DNA of 64,000 nt from an uncultured Clostridia bacterium (GCA_947625485.1 CANQOP010000006.1:1-64000); one strand, 5' to 3'; counted from the stretch's first letter, positions 35,300 to 44,493 are shown. The notes: generated from the letters alone by a model not told the origin. Program-made: numbers and translations.

Positions 35300-35583
35300 C
35301 TTTTCCTGCCCTTTCTGCGTTCTGCCCAAATGGTAGTGAGATGAACAAGCGCGTCACGCTGCTCATCCTCGTTTAGAGCGTCGAGGAACCCTTCAAGCGT
35401 CATGGTTTCGTCCTCCGCGTCGATACATTTGTCGCAGAGTTCTTCCTTTCTGATAATGATTGATCCGTCGCGGCGCGGAGTGAAGGATATAACGTCGTTG
35501 TAATTGTAGCCAAGCTCCTTGCGGATTTCGTATGGAATAATTACTACGCCCTTCTTTCCGAGAACCTTCAGTATTTTATCCAT
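35296..35583 (-). CDS. AbrB/MazE-like DNA-binding protein
   Basis: A 95-aa protein with an N-terminal SpoVT-AbrB swapped-hairpin domain: MDKILKVLGKKGVVIIPYEI, then RKELGYNYNDVISF. The C-terminal half is charged and contains CDKC. It is probably a transcriptional regulator. The second ATG (35583) has better spacing from GAGG than the track's first. It overlaps the small AbrB-like gene upstream by eight bases and yodL downstream. Confidence 0.75.
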   Translation of the reverse strand: MDKILKVLGKKGVVIIPYEIRKELGYNYNDVISFTPRRDGSIIIRKEELCDKCIDAEDETMTLEGFLDALNEDEQRDALVHLTTIWAERRKGRKR

Positions 35584-35794
35584 AGGATTCATCCTCGCTT
35601 TCCGCTAACATATCTGCCAGACACTCAGGGCAGATACACACTCCCTGCTCTGTTTCCTCCTGCTCCTTTACGAGCATAAGCACACCCTTGTCTGCGTGGC
35701 AGTTAACAACCGTTGAAGGGCCTATTCCGGCTATCTCCGCCGCTTCTCTCGGAATACCGACAAATACAAAATTCTCAAATATTTCTCTTTCCAT
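35576..35794 (-). CDS. Small AbrB-like protein with CxxC
   Basis: A 72-aa protein. The N-terminal part (FVFVGIPREAAEIAGIGPST) fits an AbrB-like fold; CICPEC follows near residue 53 and could bind metal. The ribosome site AAGGAAG precedes the ATG. It overlaps dam upstream and the larger AbrB-like gene downstream, so the pair may work together as a heteromeric regulator. Confidence 0.65.
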   Translation of the reverse strand: MEREIFENFVFVGIPREAAEIAGIGPSTVVNCHADKGVLMLVKEQEETEQGVCICPECLADMLAESEDESYG

Positions 35795-36758
35795 AATGAA
35801 TTATACTTCCTTTCAGTAGATTACTGACTTCGGCTTTCTCGCCTGTGTCAAAAATAGTAAGTTGGTAGGGCTTGTTTTTGGTTCGCTCTAAAATATCGTA
35901 GTTTGCGATAAGGAGCTCGTGAAACTCTTTGCCCGGCTCGTATTTCTGTGCCATTGAATGAACCCGGCTGAAGCTGACAATACAGAAATCCTTGTACATT
36001 TCGCGTATAACAGAACAATCGTTATATGAAAGCAGAAACAATCCGTCTATTGAGCATAATAACTCCAACAAACGCAAATGATCCTCTACCGTAAATCCAA
36101 CCTGATACATACTCTCTGTATAGTAATAAGGCGGATCCAGATAGAAGAATGAGTTTTTTCTATCGTAGTGCTTTATAAGCGTTTCAAAGTCCTGATTCTC
36201 TATAACCGCGTTACTGAGTCTGTCGGAAACTTGCTTGATTAAATCAAACAGAGTTCTGATATCAAAGGGTTGACATCCAAAGGACTTTCCTGTGCTTGAA
36301 TAGCTGTATCGCAGCACCTTTAAGAATATTGCCGCGCGTTTTACGTTATATAACTCCGCGTTCTTTATCTGAATCTCAATTAGTTCTTTCGCTTCAAGCG
36401 GAGGAAACATCTTTTTTGTAAGAGCAAATTCTTCCTCAAACGATAATTTCGGCATCGGTTTCTTTTCCAGAAAAGCGGTCATGAGCTTGAATTCAGCGCG
36501 AGAGTTAAGATTCATAAAGCCGAGTTCGTTAATCAACGCCATAGGTCTGTCCCTCATGCACAGAAACAGATTCACGAGATCTTGATTATAATCGTTGTAC
36601 ACCTCAAATTTGTCGGGCTTCTCCTTACCGAGCAGGACAGCGCCCGAGCCTCCGAACGGTTCTATGTATCGTTCATAATTCAACGGGAACGCTTCATAGA
36701 TTATCGGAAGGATTGAGGTTTTATTTCCTACCCATGAGACAGGTGTTTTGATAGTCAT
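35775..36758 (-). CDS. dam: Dam-family N6-adenine DNA methyltransferase
   Basis: A 327-aa D12-class adenine methyltransferase. The SAM-binding motif is YIEPFGGSGAVLLGK and the catalytic motif is FFYLDPPYYYTES. The N-terminus PVSWVGNKTSI is the family's usual opening. There is no restriction endonuclease beside it, so it acts as an orphan, probably to protect ICE DNA or mark its own sites. It sits in a leader region with a long inverted repeat and terminator (36793-36893). Confidence 0.92.
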   Translation of the reverse strand: MTIKTPVSWVGNKTSILPIIYEAFPLNYERYIEPFGGSGAVLLGKEKPDKFEVYNDYNQDLVNLFLCMRDRPMALINELGFMNLNSRAEFKLMTAFLEKKPMPKLSFEEEFALTKKMFPPLEAKELIEIQIKNAELYNVKRAAIFLKVLRYSYSSTGKSFGCQPFDIRTLFDLIKQVSDRLSNAVIENQDFETLIKHYDRKNSFFYLDPPYYYTESMYQVGFTVEDHLRLLELLCSIDGLFLLSYNDCSVIREMYKDFCIVSFSRVHSMAQKYEPGKEFHELLIANYDILERTKNKPYQLTIFDTGEKAEVSNLLKGSIIHYGKRNI

Positions 36759-36792
36759 CCACTCCTTTCGGTGAGCTAATCACCTAAAAGCT

Positions 36793-36893
36793 ATATCAAC
36801 CGTTCCCGAACGAAAAAACCGCCAATCGAGAGCGTCCCTCTGATTAGCGGCTGATATGTTCTCAAATATCAGTCATTCGGAAACGATTGATAT
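36793..36893. repeat. 101-bp inverted-repeat element enclosing a terminator
   Basis: ATATCAACCGTTCCCGAA (36793-36810) and its inverted partner at 36876-36893 match in 16 of 18 positions. They enclose a minus-strand terminator: CCGCTAATC/GATTGGCGG plus TTTTTT at 36813-36850. The element separates the ArdA-like gene from dam. Confidence 0.65.
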
Positions 36894-36908
36894 TTGCTAT
36901 ATTCTGTT

Positions 36909-38441
36909 TTAGGACAGGCTTATATCGCCTGACTGGTTTTGAGAGAATCTCTCATCAAAATCAGATTCAAGAAAATCCTCAAGCCTTGCGCTGTCGCCTA
37001 TAAAGTTAGGCGATGTATCCAAGTTCAAGGAAATATATCCGGATTCTCCCAAGTCAATTGGTTTACGGGTTATGAGCGTACCTGAATGATTTACAAATAC
37101 ATTCTTTTCAAGCGTAGAGAAGTATTCTTCATCGCCGTGTCTGAACTCGTATTTGTACAAATCTTCGGGTATTTCACCTGGCGGTATTCTTGCGTCAATG
37201 TACAGTCCGAGCTGACCGCACACTTCAACAACATCAAAGTCCTTTGAATCGGTTAACGGATGAATGGGTTTGAAGTATTTTACCGGTTCAAAGAGGTTGC
37301 CTCCCATTTCCGATATAACGCCATAGTCGGTAATACGCGCGTTTAACGCACGGAGCAGATTTTCCGAATCGTCTGAACAAATCGCGTCTGTCCACCGTGT
37401 ATCCAGTCTGCTGTCGCTTATCATTGAGAGATACTCTCTGAAAAATTGATCCTCTCTCTCGGCATATGGATAAAAATCATAATGCTGTATACTGTCGGCA
37501 ATGGTAAGTGCCTGCATTAAATCAGTTGCGCAGTATCTGTCGAGAACAGCCTTGTACTTAATCCTCTCGGCATCACTCATGTTCAGATACTTTTCTGCAA
37601 GCTCGTTAAGCTTATCAAAATCTTCCATTTTACCGAAAGCAAAACGGTCAATCTGCGGGATAGCTGAATCAAAGCCATAATAGGCGCAGGATTCTATTCT
37701 CTGCTCTCCGTGCCTTCGAGCAATAAGGTTTGCTCTGTTTTTGTTAATCGGGAGCGTTATCCACTCCGCGCTTTCCTCGGTTGACAAATCATCCTCGGGA
37801 GCCTTCGATATTTCGAGCGCAAATACCTTTTCGAGCTTTATGTAGCTTGAATCCTTGAGATGACTGTCTTTGTAAATATCAGGAAGCTCGTAGTTTGCTG
37901 TCGCTATGTAATAGCCGTCAATAAATACGCCATTATCAATATCCACCTGATGTACGCCCAAAGCGTTGCGGTCAATCAAATCGAGAACGCTTGCGTCCAA
38001 GCCTTCGAGGTCAGGATTCATATCGTTGTCAATAACGAATTGACCGAGCTGCAGAGTATTATTAATATTAACGAGCGACGGCAAGCCTTCCAAACCATAG
38101 GTAAGGTTTATGAGCTCACCCATCATAATGCCGTCCTGATACATACCCTCGCTCTGCCTGCGTGTAAACACGGCTCGCATAGCCACCAAATCATATTCCT
38201 TCATTTCATTCAGCCTATACGCATAATTATTTAAATCAAAAATATTCGCTCGGTCCACATTCATTCCCTTTATCTCGGGAAATTCAGGACACTCGGAAAT
38301 ATTGAATTCAAGCGTATCGCCGTCAAAAAAACGAAGCTTTTGCAGCGCGTCGTGTATTACATAACGAGTTGCGGGCATTTCAAGCTCTGTATAAAAATAC
38401 TCGTTATACTTCGGATGCTTGTTGTATAGTTGTATTTTCAT
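36909..38441 (-). CDS. Large antirestriction-like protein (ArdA-related)
   Basis: A 510-aa acidic protein. DLNNYAYRLNEMKEYDLVAM recalls the ArdA segment DELNYLAKRFDSFTDGEM in 31410-32564, and GLEGLPSLVNINNTLQLGQF follows it. The rest is of unknown fold. It ends NQSGDISLS, the shared tail type. It follows the C5 methyltransferase gene with a 38-base overlap. The start is behind GGAGGTGAAATAA. A DNA-mimic or host-takeover role is inferred. Confidence 0.65.
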   Translation of the reverse strand: MKIQLYNKHPKYNEYFYTELEMPATRYVIHDALQKLRFFDGDTLEFNISECPEFPEIKGMNVDRANIFDLNNYAYRLNEMKEYDLVAMRAVFTRRQSEGMYQDGIMMGELINLTYGLEGLPSLVNINNTLQLGQFVIDNDMNPDLEGLDASVLDLIDRNALGVHQVDIDNGVFIDGYYIATANYELPDIYKDSHLKDSSYIKLEKVFALEISKAPEDDLSTEESAEWITLPINKNRANLIARRHGEQRIESCAYYGFDSAIPQIDRFAFGKMEDFDKLNELAEKYLNMSDAERIKYKAVLDRYCATDLMQALTIADSIQHYDFYPYAEREDQFFREYLSMISDSRLDTRWTDAICSDDSENLLRALNARITDYGVISEMGGNLFEPVKYFKPIHPLTDSKDFDVVEVCGQLGLYIDARIPPGEIPEDLYKYEFRHGDEEYFSTLEKNVFVNHSGTLITRKPIDLGESGYISLNLDTSPNFIGDSARLEDFLESDFDERFSQNQSGDISLS

Positions 38442-39666
38442 TTATTTCACCTCCGTTTCGTTGTTCGACTCGTTTAATTACTTTGCCTAAAGCTGAAATG
38501 ACAGGTACGCTGACTGCGTTTCCCACCATTTTATATAGCCTGCCGTCAGAAAGTCCCGATGCCGTGGCTTTATTGAACTGTTCATCCTTGAACCCCTGAA
38601 GCCGCCAACATTCTCTCGGCGTAAGCTTACGGATTCGTCCGATGTGAATATCTCCGGCTTCACCTACAAAAATTAGAATAGGCTGATCACAATCCGTTAG
38701 AGAAACATTCTCTATAAACACTCCCGAATGCTCACCCTTTCGATTACTTATCCCTGAATCCTGCCTTGCGGTTATGCACCTCGCAAGTTCAGTAAGCTTG
38801 GGATCGGGATTAAGGTCGATAAAATAATACGCCTGCGTGCTGCTCGTTGTTATCGTATGCGCGATATTATGACCGACGCGGCCGCGGCGCGAGTTTTGGT
38901 CGGCGTATGCTGTGTCAATACTGTCGCCGGGGTAAGCAATCTGATAGCCTGATTTAGTTTTAACCTTTATCGGCAAACCGTAATCTGTATCGCTTAACAG
39001 ATACAATCCTGTATTACCACTAAATCCTCCGCCTCCTGACGTAAGAGTACAGCCTACTCCTTCTTCAGCGTAGACTCGCTCTCCTTGCTTACCGGGCAGG
39101 ACTTGTACAAGAGCTTGCTGAGCATTTTGCGTGAAAGATAATACTTCTCCGGCACATTTTTCTCTACAATAGCAGACAATGTACACCCGGCGTCGGGATT
39201 GGGCAACTCCGTAATCCTTGCTGTTAAGCACCTGCCATGTGACATCATACCCCATGTCATCCAACGTACCGAGGATGGTCGCGAATGTCCTGCCGCCGTT
39301 ATGGTTGAGCAAGCCGGGTACATTTTCAAGGAGCATATACTTAGGTCTTTTAGCCTTGGCAATCCTTGCAATCTCAAAGAACAGCGTTCCCCTCGGATCG
39401 TCGAAGCCGCCGCGCTCTCCTGCGATTGAGAAGCTTTGGCAAGGAAATCCACCGCATATAAGGTCAATTTCGGGTAAGTCCTCGGGCTTGATTTTTGTTG
39501 CGTCCTCAAAATAGAGTTCTCCTTCCGTGTTATAAATGCTTTCATACGCCTGCTTGGCGTATTTATCAATTTCGCAGAAACCGACGCACTCAAAACCGCC
39601 TATGGCTTCGAGTCCTGAACGGAAGCCGCCGATACCCGCGAACATATCAAAGAACCTGATTAGCAT
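38404..39666 (-). CDS. C5-cytosine DNA methyltransferase
   Basis: A 420-aa Dcm-type enzyme. Motif I is MFAGIGGFRSGLEAIGG, catalytic Cys motif IV is CGGFPCQSFSIAG, motif VI is MLLENVPGLL, and QSRRRVYIV and GNAVSVPVI (motif X) are present. The target-recognition region (residues about 190-330) is normal length. There is no restriction partner nearby, so it is an orphan with a likely anti-restriction role. The target sequence cannot be read from the protein. Confidence 0.93.
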   Translation of the reverse strand: MLIRFFDMFAGIGGFRSGLEAIGGFECVGFCEIDKYAKQAYESIYNTEGELYFEDATKIKPEDLPEIDLICGGFPCQSFSIAGERGGFDDPRGTLFFEIARIAKAKRPKYMLLENVPGLLNHNGGRTFATILGTLDDMGYDVTWQVLNSKDYGVAQSRRRVYIVCYCREKCAGEVLSFTQNAQQALVQVLPGKQGERVYAEEGVGCTLTSGGGGFSGNTGLYLLSDTDYGLPIKVKTKSGYQIAYPGDSIDTAYADQNSRRGRVGHNIAHTITTSSTQAYYFIDLNPDPKLTELARCITARQDSGISNRKGEHSGVFIENVSLTDCDQPILIFVGEAGDIHIGRIRKLTPRECWRLQGFKDEQFNKATASGLSDGRLYKMVGNAVSVPVISALGKVIKRVEQRNGGEINENTTIQQASEV

Positions 39667-39705
39667 AGGTCATCATCCAACCAGCATTCCGATTTTGACT
39701 TCACC

Positions 39706-40008
39706 TCACATCTTCATTGTCATTTCATTGTTCTCGTCGGGGGAATCCTCCGACTGAAACTCAGCTTCGATTTCTTCCTGCGTAAGCCTGCGGAATCTGT
39801 CCTCGTCAATTACAAGTCCGAGACCGCTTCCGTTATCCCACGCGACGTGCAAGGTTGCCATATCGTCTACAAACTGAACCGTACCCCTCGTGCCTGACGG
39901 AACGGGAGAAAACGTATCACTCATACTGATACACTCAACTCTTGTACCTTTTGGATAAGTCGCGCGAAGACCTTCGGCTCTGTTGCGCAGCTTTTCATAA
40001 TAGTTCAA
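39706..40008 (-). CDS. DUF4314-type small protein
   Basis: A 100-aa protein with the DUF4314 core: YPKGTRVECISMSDTFSPVP, GTRGTVQFVDD and LHVAWDNGSGLGLVIDEDRF, an SH3-like barrel by look. The start is TTG behind GGAGATG. It ends NNEMTMKM, one of the clearest examples of the shared tail. Its role in the ICE is unknown. Confidence 0.8.
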   Translation of the reverse strand: MNYYEKLRNRAEGLRATYPKGTRVECISMSDTFSPVPSGTRGTVQFVDDMATLHVAWDNGSGLGLVIDEDRFRRLTQEEIEAEFQSEDSPDENNEMTMKM

Positions 40009-40010
40009 AA

Positions 40011-40316
40011 TTACATCTCCATTTCAAAGTTAGGATTGGAATCCTCATCAATATCTTCGGTATCATCATCCACATTAAAAACAGCCTGTTGCTTTGGTAC
40101 AAGCACCTTTAAAAGCTCCTCGCGATATTCCTGATCAATAATGCTTTTGATATAGACTCCGTATGTGTCGAGGAAAAATCTACCGTTTTCAAATGTGATA
40201 TTGACATCAACGTACTTGCCGTGTTTCATAACAAAATCCACGACATCATTTATACTACGGAGTCTCTTATGTCCTCTATCACAATGTCCAATAAGCAAAG
40301 GATATTCTTTAGCCAT
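40011..40316 (-). CDS. Small ICE protein with the shared tail
   Basis: A 101-aa acidic protein of unknown family (NDVVDFVMKHGKYVDVNITF; IKSIIDQEYREELLKVLVPK). The last 25 residues are a run of Asp/Glu ending NFEMEM. The start is moved to the ATG at 40316 behind AAGGAGG. It lies two bases from the DUF4314 gene. Confidence 0.6.
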   Translation of the reverse strand: MAKEYPLLIGHCDRGHKRLRSINDVVDFVMKHGKYVDVNITFENGRFFLDTYGVYIKSIIDQEYREELLKVLVPKQQAVFNVDDDTEDIDEDSNPNFEMEM

Positions 40317-40342
40317 GATTTTTACCTCCTTCATTTCTAAAG

Positions 40343-40603
40343 CTAAATACTTCTGTAGGACTTCTTATAAGTACCATTCTTCTGACCGCCTTTCATTTCA
40401 GATTTGTATTCTTCCTTTAATTGTTTTAACAAAAAAGGTCCGTTTACTGATGTCAGTAAAACGAACCACTTGCTTTTAAAAAATCTTTCGAGATACGCTT
40501 TGGAATCAGTCATATCTCTTTTATCTTTGCCGCGCAGCTTATCTCTGTAATCTTCTACAGCCATAAGCACAATGGCGTTTGCCAAGTATTCATATTCAGT
40601 CAA
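40343..40603 (-). CDS. Small helical ICE protein
   Basis: An 86-aa protein opening TEYEYLANAIVLMAVEDYRD, a form often found as the first small gene of such modules in Ruminococcaceae ICEs. No domain name is known to me. The start is TTG at 40603, because AAGGAGG lies seven bases upstream and the longer track start runs into the leader. Basic C-terminus, no shared tail. Confidence 0.6.
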   Translation of the reverse strand: MTEYEYLANAIVLMAVEDYRDKLRGKDKRDMTDSKAYLERFFKSKWFVLLTSVNGPFLLKQLKEEYKSEMKGGQKNGTYKKSYRSI

Positions 40604-40787
40604 AAATTCGACCTCCTTAAAAAATTGCATAAAAAAAGAGCCAACCATTTCAATCTGAATTGAAACGTTTGATCCCTTTTCTTAATTAGAAAATAATAAT
40701 GCTTATAAATCTTTAAGTATATAATTTGTAGATATTAGATTTGAATCCATCACATTTATACTGCAACAAATAAAAAATAACGGCACA

Positions 40788-43082
40788 CTATTCATCATAT
40801 GGCAAAAAAACTTTTCTTAATGTTTTTTCTTTGTCTGAAACAAAATCAGCCAATAATACCAATAATGTAACTAACGAATATGGAAAAACGACAAATAGAG
40901 TCACAATGTTTTGTACAGATAAGTAATGCTTTAATTTATTCAAACAAATTGATTCCTCTTTCTGTTCTTTTATAGATAATTTATTAAACTCTCTTTTAAT
41001 CATAGCATAATGATTTATATTATTTTTTATGCACATCCTTATAGGTATAATTAACATAGCAGAGAAAAACAACGCAAATATTATTGATTCCAAAACTTCA
41101 GATATATTTTTACTATCGTTTTTTGGCAGTAAAACAATGGTAATTAATTGGCATATTATTGTAGCCGTTCCATATAAAAAACCATCTTGTAACACTCCTT
41201 CTTTGGGCTGATTTTTCAACAATTTGCATGTTTTTTCCCTTATACAATAGTAGTTTTGGCATAAAATAAAAGGAATTAAAACCGATGCACTAAATGTGCT
41301 GCAAATAAATAATAGGATATTTATAACGCTTAATGAACTTGTTAAATAAACAATATTTATAAAACTTATTGAAATAGTACCTATAAGTATTATAATAGTT
41401 TCAAATAATGCAGTGCAATCAAATTTTGGATTTCTGAGACATATTTTATTATTATAGAATCCATATGAAACAATAAAGGTGAATGCAAGTGAAGATACCA
41501 CCATAATGGCAGGACGGTAATTTAATAAACACCATAAATCTATACCTGAATTATTTGCAAGCATAATTACAAATACAATAGAAACATAAGAGACTAATGA
41601 CAGTATCATAACTAAAATAGAACTGATAATTCTTTTATGTTTTTTTAGTACACATATCAAAGAACTTGCCAAGGAAACTAAGAGTGTAAATAAAACTATT
41701 TCAAAGCTTGGAAAAGCACTATAAAACGAGGTATCAATTTTACACAAAATAGAATGTTGCAAAGAATATAGTATTAAAAAAATTGAACCAAGAAATATTA
41801 ATACATACATTGAATAATTAACAATGCGCCATTCTTTAGAATCATCCTTACGATCAGCTTTTTCATTATCAATCACATATGAAAAAGTTCGTATAATATA
41901 AGGAATAATTGTTACTGATACAATAAAACCTAATATGTTATTGACAATATCTTCATTTGATGATTTTAAAAAACTCGTTGAACACAATCCAATAAAAGCA
42001 ATAGATATTTGAGAAATAACACCAACTATCATATATGGCAAAACATCATTCACAGTCTTTGTATTTTTATATGTAATAGATCCACAAACATCATTTTTAT
42101 CACAATCGTTATTTGTTCTATATATTATAAGTTGTAAAACAGGTATTAATATAATTGAAATCAAAAGAAATATCATATATGTAGCACCCTCAATAATACT
42201 ACTTGCGTTTATTATTAAAAATTGTAAAGGCACAATCATAATAATTATCAATCCAAATATTTTAAACATTTCTTTTTTATGCTTTACTGACGGTGCAATG
42301 AACATTACGCATAAAAACAGACTACTAAGAACTACAAGGATATTATCATGTATCACTATTCTTTTTAATACAATAATATTAGCAAAAGAATAAGATAACA
42401 CAATAGAAACAATAATATTAGATAAATGCGCTAATTTTATTCCTTTATTGTATGAAAAACACTTAAATAGTATTATTAGACCTCCATAACAAATATCACA
42501 TAAAAAAATAGTAATAGTGTAATCATTATAATCATCAAATATATGCAAATTCAAGAATAGTAAACCGCAAAACCAAATCAAAAATTCTGCAATGTAGTCT
42601 ATTTTAAATTTTCGTTCATTAATATATCTATCAGTAAAAAACATATTTATCATACATAAAGTAATAATTACTATCATTAAAACAAAAAAGAATGCATGAT
42701 ACCATCCAGCAAAATTAAAACTATGTAGATTAGGTATTGTCCAATTAAGAACTGTAGAATCATTAATTAACCACGAAATCTGTATAAATACACCTATTAT
42801 TCCAGATAAAGCCGTAATTAAATATTTAAGTATTTTTTGACTTTTATTAATATTTATTTTTTTATTATATATAATAAAACTTCCAACAATAATCGGAAGA
42901 AGAATCGAATCTCCTATTGTCGCAGCTCTATAAGAAAACAAACCAGGTAATTCCGAATATGGATTGGCTTTATTCCAATTTACATATAATAGAAACATTA
43001 CTCCAAATCCTAAGACAAAAATCAAAAACGAAGCAACAATTCCTTTTATGATAACTTTTACTAAACTTTTTCCTTTTCTCAT
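40788..43082 (-). CDS. 764-aa polytopic membrane protein of unknown function
   Basis: A very hydrophobic protein with roughly 18-20 transmembrane segments and short basic loops; the internal motif SFNFAGWYHAFFFVLM is distinctive. No transporter, polymerase or flippase signature is recognised. It is far more AT-rich than the neighbouring methyltransferase genes and has poor synteny with transfer genes, so it is probably cargo. A terminator-like hairpin (43318-43361) sits upstream. Confidence 0.7.
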   Translation of the reverse strand: MRKGKSLVKVIIKGIVASFLIFVLGFGVMFLLYVNWNKANPYSELPGLFSYRAATIGDSILLPIIVGSFIIYNKKININKSQKILKYLITALSGIIGVFIQISWLINDSTVLNWTIPNLHSFNFAGWYHAFFFVLMIVIITLCMINMFFTDRYINERKFKIDYIAEFLIWFCGLLFLNLHIFDDYNDYTITIFLCDICYGGLIILFKCFSYNKGIKLAHLSNIIVSIVLSYSFANIIVLKRIVIHDNILVVLSSLFLCVMFIAPSVKHKKEMFKIFGLIIIMIVPLQFLIINASSIIEGATYMIFLLISIILIPVLQLIIYRTNNDCDKNDVCGSITYKNTKTVNDVLPYMIVGVISQISIAFIGLCSTSFLKSSNEDIVNNILGFIVSVTIIPYIIRTFSYVIDNEKADRKDDSKEWRIVNYSMYVLIFLGSIFLILYSLQHSILCKIDTSFYSAFPSFEIVLFTLLVSLASSLICVLKKHKRIISSILVMILSLVSYVSIVFVIMLANNSGIDLWCLLNYRPAIMVVSSLAFTFIVSYGFYNNKICLRNPKFDCTALFETIIILIGTISISFINIVYLTSSLSVINILLFICSTFSASVLIPFILCQNYYCIREKTCKLLKNQPKEGVLQDGFLYGTATIICQLITIVLLPKNDSKNISEVLESIIFALFFSAMLIIPIRMCIKNNINHYAMIKREFNKLSIKEQKEESICLNKLKHYLSVQNIVTLFVVFPYSLVTLLVLLADFVSDKEKTLRKVFLPYDE

Positions 43083-43292
43083 TTTATACCTCGCAATACA
43101 ATATTCTTTTATTTTATTGTATCATTATTTTACATAATTTGACAACAGTTTATATATAGAAAAAAATACACACAATTTGTAAATAACTCACGAAAAAATT
43201 CACACTAAATAGTAAACATTAAATCTGACATTAAAATATTTACTAAGATTATTAATTCTTCCTTTTTCAACTTACACTTATGTGATTTATTC

Positions 43293-43312
43293 TTCAAGTC
43301 CTGTTACCTGCA
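43293..43312 (+). other. Degenerate tRNA 3'-end / att-like sequence
   Basis: TTCAAGTCCTGTTA (43293-43306) is identical to the T-loop and acceptor part of the tRNA 3' end at 46080-46093, followed by CCTGCA against TCCGCA. As at 46 kb, a terminator hairpin follows at once. This suggests an old attachment site that splits the island in two. Confidence 0.5.
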
Positions 43313-43317
43313 ACAAA

Positions 43318-43361
43318 AATAATCCGAACGTTCTCCCTGTTAGAGAAAAATTCGGATTATT
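43318..43361. terminator. Terminator hairpin between cargo units
   Basis: AATAATCCGAA and TTCGGATTATT are perfect 11-bp arms with an inner TTCTC/GAGAA stem. T-rich sequence follows on both strands, so it may work in both directions. Confidence 0.65.
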
Positions 43362-43535
43362 TCTATTCTTATCCCGATTATTACATTAAGGATTTGACAC
43401 CTTAAAATATTAGATTTAAATTCAATTGTTCGAAAAAGATTTCTTTACAAAAGTGTATGTGATTTTTTATTCAATTTTCATATCTTTTTGTTTTTTCATA
43501 GAGAATACAAACGATTATTGATTTTATATGTCGAG

Positions 43536-43607
43536 ATATTGTATAATAACTAATAATCAAATAAAAATCAATTAATGGAATGGCAATCAAAAAGCATTAT
43601 ACAATAT
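43536..43607. repeat. 12-bp inverted repeat upstream of the three-gene cassette
   Basis: ATATTGTATAAT (43536-43547) and ATTATACAATAT (43596-43607) are perfect arms with 48 bases between. The rest of 43362-43734 has no gene. Confidence 0.6.
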
Positions 43608-43670
43608 ATCAAAATCAAATTCATTGCCGACATAGAATTAATTGAATACTTTTGTTTTTCTCGAATTACC

Positions 43671-43698
43671 ATATCAATTTCAACTAATCAATTGATAT
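43671..43698. promoter_or_regulatory. Palindrome before the three-gene cassette
   Basis: ATATCAATT and AATTGATAT are perfect 9-bp arms with a 10-base spacer, 48 bases before the first start codon. It is a candidate operator. Confidence 0.5.
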
Positions 43699-43746
43699 AT
43701 CTTGAGTTAAGCGCTTTTTTAACATGATTGCAAGGTGGTCTTAATT

Positions 43747-44493
43747 ATGAAGGATAAAAGTCTTGATAATTATTCAAATAATTTATCAATAAAGAACTAT
43801 ATCTATTTGGATGAAATAGGTATTGATAGTATTTATTCACAATTAAACGAAGAAACCGTACGTGAGATAACTATTAAACAATCCAATGATAAATCTGGAA
43901 AACTAAGTATAAGTGCAGGTTTATCAAAACTCAAGAATTTGTTTACAGCAGATACTGAATTAAGCGGCAAACTTAGATATAGTTCTGAATTAGAAAAAAC
44001 AATATCTTTATCTTACGAGCAAAAAATAAAAATAATACTTAAAGAGATTTCCAATTACAAAAATTACTTTTGTGATTTAAATATTGCATTAAGAAAAAAT
44101 ATTCCAGCAAATCAAATTGTTTTTATAAATATTTATGAGTCATTTTATTCGCGACTTGATTTTTCATCATATGAAGTGTTTAAATATATTCATAGATGTA
44201 ATTATTTGGAATTTGAAAAAGGTGATATGCCTTTATCACCAAACTCTATGATAACTTATGACATACCTTATGATAACTATAATTATCATGATAATTATTA
44301 TAAAGAGAGTCGGTATCGTGTTGTACTATCGATGAATCTTGATAAACTAAGAATCCCCTTCCATAGTCAAACGTCTCATTTAGCAGTAGCCTTAAGAGGA
44401 AGCCGCGGAAAAATTTCTTTAGGAGTTTGGGGACAATTGCGAAGAATTAACGATTTGTATTATCAAATTAAGCCATTTGCTGTTTGGTGGTAG
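43747..44493 (+). CDS. Cassette gene 1: DUF6414-like cytoplasmic protein
   Basis: A 248-aa soluble protein. The opening YIYLDEIGIDSIYSQLNEET resembles proteins annotated DUF6414, whose N-terminal strand-helix unit begins the same way. A helical middle (LEKTISLSYEQKIKIILKEI) and a beta-rich C-terminus follow; AVALRGSRGKISLGVWGQL precedes the end WW. The ATG at 43747 follows AAGGTGG; the track's GTG lies inside that site. It is the first of three co-oriented AT-rich genes, with a palindrome upstream. The function is unknown; a defence-related sensor is only a guess. Confidence 0.65.
   Translation: MKDKSLDNYSNNLSIKNYIYLDEIGIDSIYSQLNEETVREITIKQSNDKSGKLSISAGLSKLKNLFTADTELSGKLRYSSELEKTISLSYEQKIKIILKEISNYKNYFCDLNIALRKNIPANQIVFINIYESFYSRLDFSSYEVFKYIHRCNYLEFEKGDMPLSPNSMITYDIPYDNYNYHDNYYKESRYRVVLSMNLDKLRIPFHSQTSHLAVALRGSRGKISLGVWGQLRRINDLYYQIKPFAVWW

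Noticed and set aside
35775-39666. Complete restriction-modification system
   Set aside because: Both methyltransferases are clear, but none of the neighbouring proteins has an endonuclease motif.
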